From Smallanthus sonchifolius (Eukaryota; Streptophyta; Magnoliopsida; Asterales; Asteraceae), in contig CM042020.1 of assembly GCA_023525975.1 (NCBI GenBank), positions 114,933,207 through 114,997,206 of the forward strand: a stretch of 64,000 bases of DNA, read 5' to 3'. This document shows positions 22,374-32,861 of this stretch, one piece after another; position 1 is the stretch's first letter; every line of letters begins with the position of its first letter. The translations under genes were made by a program, and so were the position numbers. The notes beneath the pieces were generated by a model. It searched no databases, was not told where the DNA came from, and was given only the letters and a program-made list of their open reading frames with translations.

Positions 22374-22865
22374 TGTTGCTGATACACGAATTTCATTTAA
22401 TCACTCGCTCGTTCACCCTAATTATAGTCTAAGGTTTCATATTTACAGGACTCATACTATTCTAACCCTAATTAAGCATTCTAGGGTTTTACGTAAGGCC
22501 CCCTTCATACACTTACACATACTCATATTCACTTATACATTTCAATTATGTATAATCACATTCCCGGCTTACTATCTGCTGAAATAAGTTATCATATGAT
22601 GTTTGCGATATCATGGGGTCCCATACATTAGCTCCAATACTGGCCAGGTTTAAGGCAATGTATATTACGCATCATGATACTCCCAACTATCATATGGAGC
22701 TTTTTTCATACAAAGTTCAGCCCACATATACTCACATATTTATGTTTAAGCACCGGAATTTAAACATACATGCTTCCTTAGACGGCCTAGGATAGAATCA
22801 CTATTTATATCACGAGCACTTATGGTTTGAGTTTAAGTATCCTTCCGATACTTAAATCCCTCAAA
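22374..22865 (-). other. Gyp-B leader between PBS and gag
   Basis: Untranslated leader of about 490 bp, AT-rich, with no convincing upstream frame. Confidence 0.6.
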
Positions 22866-22881
22866 CCGTGCTCTGATACCA
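22866..22881 (-). other. Gyp-B primer-binding site
   Basis: Minus-strand TGGTATCAGAGCACGG, 3 nt after the LTR end; initiator tRNA-Met type. Confidence 0.88.
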
Positions 22882-23276
22882 ACCTGAAACACCCTACTTT
22901 TACTATACTAATTTATCAGAGTTTAATGCAGAAAACGTTCCCAGATTTTTTCAAAACCTTGTCACTATAATGACAAAGGTATATTTTATTATAATATTTT
23001 ATTTTACATAAAATATCATATCATGTAACATAGGGATTCTTTAACTCCGATCAGCCACGTCCTTAGAAAGCCTCATTCCACGTGCTCTTAACTTGCAGTG
23101 TTTGGAAAACGTTTTGAATTAGCTTTCGCTAAGTAAGTACACTGCATCGTTCATTTTATTAGGAACCCCTTTAGGTTCTTATTGTTCAAGTTTCCTGGGC
23201 TCTCGGCGCCCCCGTGACCATATCCGGACGTACCTCCGGTCACGTCATTCGTATATTTTATTATCATTCATTTTAG

Positions 23277-23430
23277 GTCCTTCCGCCTTATAGACTGGGC
23301 ACCTCTACCGGGTCCTTCCGCCTATAGACTGGGCACCTTTCCATTCTCATACTTAAGGCACTTCCGTCCCGTAGGCTCGGCACCTTTTTCCATTCATTCT
23401 AGAGATCCACCTCGTAGGCTGGACATCTCT
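23277..23430 (-). repeat. short repeats in Gyp-B LTR
   Basis: Three to four diverged units of CCTTCCGCC...TAGACTGGGCACCT, period about 45-60 bp. Confidence 0.7.
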
Positions 23431-23520
23431 TTTCATTGGGATCTTGAGTATTATAGACTCACTGCCTCCCAATTTATTCCCAACCAGTCCTCACCTTAAA
23501 ACTTCGTAACAGTTTCCCCA

Positions 23521-24548
23521 TGATGCATTAAAGAGGCTTATATATAGGAAGTACCAACGGCGTATCCACCACCCCTTTAACATTTCGTGAGTACTCCGTT
23601 ATTCTATTTTAAGACTTAGACTCGTTTCCGTCATACATTTATATTTACACATATGGTATGATCATCTATCATGCATTCACATATTTACGTTTAACACATT
23701 GCCTATATGCACATATAGCATGATCTCTCGTCATACTTTCATATTTATCCCTGCTCTAATTCCTTATAAAGGTTTCTCCAGGTTACGTTAAAGAGGTTTA
23801 TATATAGGAAGTACCAGCGGCGTATCCACCACCCTTTTAACGTCCCATAAATACTCCTTTACTTAGAATTAAGTTTTCCCGTCTAAATCTCATTTAGTGG
23901 CATGATATCTTTATGCTTTTATCTTAACTCTTGCTCTAATCCCTTACAAAGGTTTCGTCATGTTATGTTAAAGAGGTTTATATATAGGAAGTACCAGTGA
24001 CGTATCCACCACTTCTTTAACATCTCATGAATACTCCTTTGCTTAAGATTAAGCGTTTCTCATTATTTATTTGATAGCATGACTTCCTCATGCTTTTATC
24101 CAATCCTTGCCTTAATTCCTCATAAAGGTGCCTCTATAATGCATTAAAGAGGTTTATATATAGGGTGTACCAGCGGCGTACCCACCACCCTTATAATACA
24201 TCACATATATTCCTTTATTTAGAATTTAGCCTCCCCTTATTTTTACTTAACATATATTGTAAACTGGGGTGATTATCCTTCCAAAATAGTACCTCAAACA
24301 GAGATGTTCCCAGGAAAGAGTGAAGGGTCTAGGAGAGATTTATACACCACTCCTTCCTTAGACAGAACATTCTGTTTGTCAGATAACTATATACCGGTTG
24401 GAAGTTCTCCCATACGTTTACTATATTTTCATTACTGTCTTTTAGTCTATACCCCTAAACATTCATAATGGTTTCACCACGAAGTACCAAGAGATTTATA
24501 TATAGGAAGTACCAGCGGTGTATCCACCACCCCTTGAATACGTCGTGG
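23521..24548 (-). repeat. five dispersed hairpin units in Gyp-B LTR
   Basis: Units at about 23521-23592, 23781-23845, 23961-24026, 24131-24202 and 24472-24548. They share the core TATATATAGG-AAGTACCAGCGGC-GTATCCACCAC. Most are closed by an outer inverted repeat, such as ACGTTAAA/TTTTAACGT in unit 2 and ATGTTAAA/TTTAACAT in unit 3; the fit in unit 1 is poor. Confidence 0.8.
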
Positions 24549-24878
24549 CTACTCCATTATTTCCGTTTAGTGTTTAGACTAATCCCCATTACCTTTCTTT
24601 ATGTCCCCGTACCTTAGTTTCACAAGTTGCATGTAACACATACTCACATAAACATTTATCTAAGGTACGGGTCGAGTGTACTTACGATAGTCTCGGGTCG
24701 TTTCCTACGCTCGTTCCTCGCTTAAACGTCTCTCCGGATCCGAACCGCATTCGCAGCGTACCGCACTTGCACTCAAACGCACCGCACCGGGTCCTCTAAT
24801 CCTTCTCAGAGTGTTTGTGTGTGATGATTCTCCATTTGAACGGCTTTAAGAATCTATTTATAGGCTGAAATGGGACCC

Positions 24879-25089
24879 ATGTCGGACTGACATGTCATCC
24901 CAAGTCGGTCCGACTTCGGCTGAAGTCGGTGACACGCGTGAAAACCTCTTTTTTTGCTCCTGCAGCACACATCGGACCGACGTGTAATCCATATTGGTCC
25001 GACTTCCCCACGTCGGACCGACGTGTAAATCATATCGGTCCGACTTCCGGACGTTGGACCGACGTGTAAAGAATATTGGTCCGACTTGA
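24879..25089 (-). repeat. palindromic GTCGGACCGAC minisatellite in Gyp-B LTR
   Basis: Successive palindromes AAGTCGG-T-CCGACTT, ACGTCGG-A-CCGACGT and related copies alternate with TGTAA(A/T)...ATATTGG spacers, at about 25-50 bp period. Confidence 0.85.
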
Positions 25090-25499
25090 GTGCTGAGTCA
25101 TCAAAACACCTTTCAAAGCTTCCCGAAATGCTTCTGCAACACATGTCAGACCGTTATGCTTAGGATATCGAACCGACATACCTCATTTTCATATTCTCCT
25201 CGTCAAAACACCCCATTTTCATAAATTATGGCTTCCGTAACTCTTTTTCTAGTTCGAGATATGCTTATGCGAATTTTTGGGCTATTTTCGGGCGAATAGT
25301 CTTTCCGTTTCGCATCCGGTTAAGTTCTTAGGTCATGTTTCTTAACCGAAATTCATCCCAACTTATTATTATTCAATTCTAACTCCCCCGTTAAGCTTTT
25401 GGTATCACGTTTCATTACCGATACCATTCGTAGCTTTACGTTTGACGTCCCTTTGACCGTTAACCGTTTACGGCTGGATTTTTGGGATGTTACAAACAC

Positions 25500-25857
25500 G
25501 AGCCGACCTAACACGGAAATGGGACAAGACGGGTTCGATTCACGGGTTAAACACGTTAGAAAACCCTACCTATAAAAGATCTCTATCTCTATCTTCCTCC
25601 ATCTACCCTCAAACTCCACCCACCTTGAAAACCCTAGAGAGAGAGATAGAGAGAAGCACGGATGAGAGAAAAAGGCTGGTGGCCGGATTCCTAGCAGCGG
25701 CCCTATCGGAGGTGGTCACAACAGGTGGCGGAACACACTGGAGGAGGAGGACGGGGAGATTAGCGGTGGCGGAAACACCATCCGGCTGCAAATTCGTCTT
25801 CCTGACAGCTGCAACTAGTGGCGCGACCCAGATCTTAGACAATGGGTGGAAGGCTCT
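25500..25857 (+). repeat. LARD 5' LTR, segment 2
   Basis: Aligns with about 49327-49687. Contains TATAAAAG at 25571-25578, the likely TATA box, followed by the CT/GAGAGAGAGATAGAGAG leader. It stops at CTCTCAC where LTR-C begins; the next ~370 bp present in the 3' LTR are missing here. Confidence 0.9.
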
Positions 25858-26101
25858 CACTATAATCCATAGGAAATTCCGACCTTTATTTTAACTATTC
25901 CGGCAAATTGTAATTTCATTATTTTATGATTCGCTTTTATAAAAGTATTATATTTATCCATTATAATTCATGAGTGTGCATACATACTTATATGACTGTT
26001 TTGAAATAAATATATATACCTTGTTATAATAACCAAATCTAAACTTACAAGCTTTGATTATGAATTGACATCCTTTATGTGTCTACTTATAAATATATAT
26101 G

Positions 26102-26138
<37 letters not shown>

Positions 26139-27859
26139 GGTAATTAAACCATTTAAACAATTTATTATGAAAATATAACATTGTTAGTTAACATTACTAG
26201 TGTTTTAAATTACTAAAGATAAGTAAAACAAATAAATATATAATTACATTTATGATGAAATGTAGTCATAAACATAAAATTTATGAGCAGTTGTTAGCAT
26301 ATGTTATAAAATTAAAAACTATTAGTCATCTTTTACAATCTAGTCCTACAACAAATTAAATTTCGTGAATAAGCCCTTGATCCTACCTTATAAATATAGC
26401 CCTTATTCTCATGTATTATCCGCACCTCACCGATCCTCTAGGGTTCTCTAGCTACTAAAGGTCGTTCTTCTCATCTTTTGTAAGATTCTAGCTTAAATCC
26501 TTCCATTTTAAGTAAGTTCTTCTTATGTTCTTGCTTGTTCATACTTTTCATTTCAAAAATCCCTCATAACTACCTAGATCTATGATCCCTAACATGTTTA
26601 TGTTATAATCATAGATCTATCTAAGATCAAAAGCCTTATTTTAATTAAACTTGTTCAAAACTTTTATTTAAAAGCTTGGTTTGATCTTTTTTATTTATTT
26701 CAATTTCAAAAATCATGTTTTTACGAAAACCCGTTATTTTCAAATTAAATTATTTAATATTCAATTTCTATCTTTACTAAACTCATATTTCCACTTTAGC
26801 CCATATACTTTGCAAACACACCCTAAACTTGGTCAAGTATGCAAATGGAATAAATTTCAAACCAGTATATAGTTATCTGGCAAACATTAAAGTTCTGGCT
26901 AGCAAAGACGGGGTTCTGATCCGGCCAACTCTTTTCTGTGAACTTTTCTGTTGGAGGTATTACTCTAGAATAATAACCATTCTAGTGTACAATAACCACT
27001 TTCAACTAATTATGATTATGATTATAAACCCATTTCTTTGCAAATATTTATACAAACTTTTATATAATTTAATTTTATTATATGAGAACAATTAAAACAC
27101 AATTCTATACTTTTAATTAAGAATTTATTTGGCTTAATTACTTCTTAATTAGAACATAATTTTGGTTTAATTACCAATTAATTAAATCATTATTTTTTTA
27201 TATTTATTTTTCATAAATCAAATGAAAGGTTTTATTCACTTATTTATGTAGTAAATTATTTAATTACTCAACTAATTATTACTCATTTATTTATTTACCC
27301 ATTTATTAATTTATGAGATTGCAAATAAAAGAAAACTACTTGTTTACTTATTTGTGTATTTATTTACAAACCAAAAAAACCTAATTATTTATTCATACGT
27401 TTATATAATTATTACAAACAAACAAAATCCTTATTCATTCTTTCACTTATTACAATACAATTATTTATCAAAGATTTACATAAAATATTATTTTAATAAT
27501 AATTATTTTATTATTAAAATGAGGACACCCACATCAATCTCCTCGCATATTAGGATTCCCTGTTTCTTTTGTACAAATCATTGATACATATATTCCATCA
27601 AACATAGGTTAACCTTGTAGTTAGCTAGAACATTTGTGCAACAAACAACATACTTATTTTACTTGGGTTTATGCCCAGATCGTTGCTTGGCCATTGCAGG
27701 TAACCTTTACATCATCAGACTCGTTTTACTTAGAGAATGAAAGCCCTATGATTCTAAGATCAATCGGTGGCCTTTTGGGTTGATTTGGGTAACTAGGGTT
27801 TATGCATTCATATAGGATCGATGGTGGGTTGGGGATAACTGATAAGACTAAACGATTCG

Positions 27860-27945
27860 GTATTCGGTCAAGGCATTGTGCCCAGATCGTCTGGTAAATC
27901 CCTTGGCCCTCCTCTTCCAAGGTCGCGAGTTCGAATCCACTCCCC
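27860..27945 (+). other. tRNA-like sequence 1 (pol III B box)
   Basis: GGTCGCGAGTTCGAATCCACTCC carries a good B box (GTTCGAATCC). It follows a CCTTGG...CCAAGG arm-like pair and an imperfect A box (TGGTAAATCCC). It may be the head of a SINE. Not a functional tRNA. Confidence 0.35.
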
Positions 27946-28027
27946 CTCTCCCCTTTTTGCGCGCATTGCTGAAACCAGCCTCCTTTGTAAACACTGCTTG
28001 TCAACTATTAAAACCGGGTTCATTACA

Positions 28028-28103
28028 CTAAGGATACACTGGTCCAGTGGTTAAGGTGTTGAACTCCCACCGGGCAGACCCGGGTTCGATCCCTAGCAGT
28101 CCC
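28028..28103 (+). other. tRNA-like sequence 2 (A and B boxes), SINE head or tRNA pseudogene
   Basis: TGGTCCAGTGG fits the pol III A box and GGTTCGATCCC the B box, about 40 nt apart as in a tRNA gene. The 3' end CAGTCCCA precedes a T/A-rich tail. The acceptor ends do not pair and the T-stem has a mismatch, so it is not an intact tRNA. Confidence 0.5.
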
Positions 28104-29657
28104 ATTTTATTTTTAAAAATAGTATTATTATCCCACTTCTTTTATAAAGATTATTTTATGAAATCTATAAACCCAAAGATCACTTTAATAATTTAATTGT
28201 TAAGTTTTCAAAGAAAAACCTTTCATTTTGTTATTACTAAATCCTTTTAAAACAAACTCTCAAACGAATTATTCATATAGGAGCCTCAAATTTATAAGTT
28301 TTATGTTGCATAGAAATGATTACGTTTATGAAACCACTCGCCTTGTAAGGGTTTACACGCCCTCTTTTATTTATATAATTATATTAGATAATTTTCTTTG
28401 CAAAGGATAATTTAAAATAATTTAGATGATTATTTTTAAATTATACAAATCATTTATTATATATATTTTTTTAAAAACTATTAGTTACACAACATATCAA
28501 TCATTTACCATTTAAATAGAAGGGATTATTTAGAGAGTTTAAATAATTATTTTAAATTGAATAATTATCTAAACCGTCTCTAATCCGTAATTTATTTAGT
28601 AATTATCTTTTTGTAATCACTTAAATAAATTCAATCATACTAGGGTTATAAGTATTACATAACTAGTTTGGGATTTCAATTAACTAATAAATTACCTTAT
28701 TAATATTTCAATATTGATGATAACTAATATCCTCCTACCAACCATATATCCGATCCCAAATTCCAAAGAGAAACCCCCTCGAAACTTTATAAATTCTTTA
28801 CTTGAATTAGTCGTACTTTGAGCTTAGAATACGAATTAACTGTGTAGGTCGATTGTGAAGGATTCTCACGAGGCCTATCTCTTCTTTGCAATTCACACAA
28901 CTTATTAGCTTCATTTCAGGTGAGTTTACATAGCCCCTTTTTACTGTTTTACTTTTGGGGTGAAACATTTTATCAACTTTATCTATTTAACCAATTCAAT
29001 ATCTATGTTCTTGTGCTTGATCTTAATGCTTTATGATTGAACTACTTGGTGACCATTGCATGTGTTTCACGCCAATACATTCATTAACTTGCAGCCCAAG
29101 CCTAAGGTAGTACCTAACATGATCATTTATATGGGAAACTGAAACTATAACTTACCACAAGACTTTGGCGGGTTTTGTTGGGTATCAACTATAACTTGGA
29201 GTATCCGCTTGCTCCCTTTTTTTTTAAATGGCAATCAGTGGTATTGCGTATGTAGTTTTCTATTATTAGGCTTGAATCGTACGCTTGGAACCTTGTATGT
29301 TTTCACATATATGCTTTAGACATGCTTTGAACATATTGAATTGTAAAAATATACTTAACTTTTGTTGGGTGTCAAAACCTATGTTACTCACCAACTACTT
29401 GTAGTTGACAATTACTCACATGTTTCAGGTGCACCAGTTTGAGGACACTACATGATCACATAGGACTATGGACTTAGCTTTAATATAGATTGAGTTTAAC
29501 TTGTGTCACGTTTGAACTTCTTGTTTTCCATTTCTATTTGTAACGGATGCTTTAATTATGATGAAATAATATTATCACTTATTAATAGATGATCATGTGC
29601 TTATGAACAACCGCGTCAGCCCCGGCGTATAATCCACCGCCGGCTGGGGTGTGACAG

Positions 29658-30577
29658 TTTTCGGCGAGTCTCCGGTAAGCACCAAATAATCAGATCTCGT
29701 TTTGTAGGGTGTTGGAACGTCTTGATCTACGAAATACAAGGTTAGTCTTGAGTTTAAGCGTAACTTTTGGTGAACGGATTATTTTCCGTCAAGATCCGTA
29801 ATATATATTATAGATTTACAACTTTTGGTGGCCGGGTTTCATTCCCGAGTATTGAATACGTGGTTTTTGGACAGGATACGACATCCCGAGTCTTGGTCAA
29901 CCATGGTCGAACTTGGTAAACGTGATCAATACTTGAACCATGAAAGTTAGAAAGTGTCGGTGCGTAAACAAGATGAACAAAAGGTATAAACGCACGCTAA
30001 CGCGTTTTATATTTATTTACACGAAAGTTAGACGCGCGTGCGGTCAAATTGCGTTGAGCCTAAACGACCGGTTAACGATAGAAAATAAATATTAATTTAA
30101 TAATTTATATTAACGGACCGCAAATACGTATAGTTGATCTAGAGAGTCCGTTCCGACTAAAATATATAATTATCATTGAATAAGAAAATATATTCATAAA
30201 TAGGTTATCGGTTCAACGGAAATCTTAAACGCGATTAACGAGCAGTATGCGCAATTAGTAAATATTATTACGTGGGCGTAAAAACAATTGCATTATAATT
30301 GTGGTATAAAACGGATTATACAAATTAGATACGACCGGAATAATGTTAGCTTCTAGGATTTTCTATAATCGTATGTATATACATATATATTTGGTATGTC
30401 GTTGAAATGGTAATTAACTATATAACTCAAAGGACTAATCTAGGGTTTGAGAAACAACTATGTTTTCATAAATGGAAAACGTGCCGTATGGACATATGTA
30501 CATATATACTAGTAAGAGAACTTATAGACACCTATATTTTGCATAAAGGTAGACGTAACATGTATGTATAAATACTT

Positions 30578-30611
<34 letters not shown>

Positions 30612-31188
30612 CTATAAATACACGTATGGAGATAAATATTCACGTTTTTTTTTATAAACTTAACAGATTATTATGGGACACGATGTTTAGCCTCGAAAGT
30701 GTATACACGTATATTCATATACCCGGATGTAAAATATATTTTTTTAACTATCATCAAGGGTTTTGGGATAAATGACACGAACGATTTGGAACTTAACGAA
30801 TACGTTTCGAATAAATATGAAAATGTAGACTTTTATAAACTCGAATAAATGTTTTGTCATGTGTATATATATATCGTATTTATACTTGAGCATATAGTTA
30901 TAAATGTTTATATTTTCTATAAACCATACATAGCCTAACTGTTAACACGTACATACGAATATGTGTGTATATATATATATATTAACAAATTGAATTAGTT
31001 ACGATTTACATGAACCTGAATATTTACTTGAGGGATACATGAAGGGTACAAACATATTTTAGGGTTTTGATAAACAATTACGTTCGAACGTGACCATTGG
31101 AACATAAAAAGTTGAGAATCCCGATTCGACCTAAATAACAATTATCACCAATCATTAAGTCGACAACATGGCTCAACCGCACGCGTGA
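29658..31188 (+). repeat. LARD 5' LTR, segment 3
   Basis: Aligns with about 50056-51345. It keeps a ~220-bp block (around 29825-30030) that the 3' LTR has lost. Ends at CGTGA (31184-31188), the TSD of LTR-D. Contains a CA/TA microsatellite at 30580-30612. Confidence 0.9.
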
Positions 31189-31673
31189 TGTAACATCCTG
31201 AATAAATAAAAAACAAATAAAAGAAAAGCAACGCGGGCTTGACCAAGAGTCGGCCCATGGGCCCGACATAAGAAGGGGAAAACCCTTACTAATCAGCAGC
31301 CATCAACCTTTCCCCCCTCACTTCCTTCATTATCGTAAACTTAGAGAGAGAAAGGAGAGCACGGGTTTAGAAAGAGAAAGCTCGGGTTTCAGCTTAAAAG
31401 CTCGGAATTCGACCGTCATCATCATAGCAACACAAAGAAACGAAGACCAGACTCTGAGATGTAAGCTTCATCGCTAGATCTGAGTTTTTATACATTTATT
31501 AGTTTCGAATAAAATGGCTAAAAGTGCAGGTTTTTACGTATGAAGCTTGAAACAAACCACATATTTGGGTTCATGGAGGAAAATGAAACATTTTGAACGT
31601 AAAAAATTGAGAGCTTGATCAACTTGAAATCGGGGACCAGATCTAGGGTTTCTGGTTGGGGAAGAAGACTGAT

Positions 31674-31930
31674 GCATCGAAACTACTAGTTTTGATATAG
31701 GTAAATCCATCGAAACTATCTAGTTTCGATATATGCAAACCCATAACCCGAAACTACTAATATTTTACATAAGTTACTTATCGAAACTACCATAGTTTCG
31801 ATATAAACCCATAACTCGAAACTACTAAGATTTTATATAAGTTACTTATCAAAACTACCATAGTTTCGATATAAACCCATGACCCGAAACTACCATAGTT
31901 TCGATGTGATTCATCCATCGAAACTACTGG
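31674..31930 (+). repeat. palindromic minisatellite of LTR-D
   Basis: About seven units of TCGAAACTA-NNN-TAGTTTCGA type, separated by ATATAAACCCATAA-like spacers. Some units have lost one arm. Confidence 0.88.
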
Positions 31931-32861
31931 GTTCAAGCATAGTAATGCCTAGTGTCATCTAGGAGCACTACCTTATGTGTAAGACTTCATTATGAAGATT
32001 GAGAGATACCTTAGTGACGCTCAATAACCAGTTAAGTGTATTACAGAAACCACTCATCTAGTGAGTTCTATGTGCCCCCTACGTGTTACGTGCAAATGGT
32101 TTTAAATGATTTTGGGGCTAAAGTGTATACATGATATGAATGAATGTTATGATATGTGTTATATGACAATGCATGATAGTTATATGTATAGATATGCTTA
32201 TGAACAATGAAACATAGCAAGTATGTTATGAATTATGAATGAAAGTATGATATAACACAAAAGAATGAAATCGTGCTTTATATATATACTATATACTGCA
32301 TGTTATGAATATATGTGAATGTTATGGACGCTTCAATTCTAACGGCTACTACGGTAGACGGACGACCATGTGACTATCATGCAGCCAGGACATATACGTT
32401 CCTTTATCAGCTAGGACGTATGAAAGGCAATCACTGGACGGTCAAAACAAATGCCTTATCGATGATAAGTAGAACGGTTGCATGAATAATAGTTCGCATG
32501 GGAAACAGATGCCTTCGAGCAGACGGGCGAAAGGACGGACTACGACGATAGACACGGTAGACGGACGTCCAAAGGTTGCCGGACGGTACCGAAGGACGGA
32601 CTACTTCGGTAGAGATGGTATGAATTACGGCCTACGATGGTAGGACGGAGCGTCTGTCTTTGTTACTCACGCAATCAATGACGGGTTGATCACTCTTATG
32701 TGTATAACCAATGAATGTTCAATGAATGTATATGCACCTATTTGCGTGTATAGTCAATGTATGTTCAATGAAACCAAAGATGTGTATATATATATATATA
32801 TATTTATATGTACTTACAAGGAATGATAAATGAAAGAAATTCAAGTGTTAATGTGTGTATA

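Larger units (their letters stand above)
20727..25494 (-). mobile_element. Gyp-B: minus-strand gag-only Gypsy element with truncated 3' LTR
   Basis: Flanked by AACAC (20722-20726 and 25495-25499). The 5' LTR is 22885-25494. The PBS lies at 22866-22881 on the minus strand, gag at 21129-22373, and only about 165 bp of the 3' LTR remain (20727 to about 20890). Pol is absent. The unplaced 20890-21128 stretch has no frame. The intact outer ends and TSD mean the deletion came after insertion, or that a gag-only genome was inserted and later trimmed. Confidence 0.88.
22885..25494 (-). repeat. Gyp-B 5' LTR (2610 bp)
   Basis: On the minus strand it starts TGTAACATCCCAAAAATCC and ends GGGTGTTTCA. A TATA box (minus TATAAATA) lies at 24855-24862. 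It holds a palindromic GTCGGACCGAC array upstream of the TATA box (24879-25089), five spaced hairpin units (23521-24548) and GGGCACC-type repeats (23277-23430). Confidence 0.9.
25858..29657 (+). mobile_element. LTR-C: AT-rich solo LTR inside the LARD 5' LTR
   Basis: Starts TATAATCCATAGG where LARD similarity stops and ends CTGGGGTGTGACA where it resumes. No PBS, PPT or protein was found. Near the right end it has the same modules as the other LTRs here: CAG|GTGAGTTTACATAG at 28917-28933 and CTATGTTACTCACC plus CAACTA-CTTG-TAGTTG at 29379-29407. No TSD flanks it, and ~370 bp of LARD LTR are missing at the junction, so a deletion accompanied insertion or later recombination. 26000-28800 is very AT-rich, with an (AT)n tract at 26107-26134. 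Confidence 0.65.

Noticed and set aside
26107..26134. (AT)n tract as an origin or attachment site
   Set aside because: Ordinary microsatellite; similar tracts occur at 30590, 32790 and 41750.
28028..28103. Functional tRNA gene
   Set aside because: A and B boxes fit, but the acceptor ends do not pair, and the T-stem has a mismatch.
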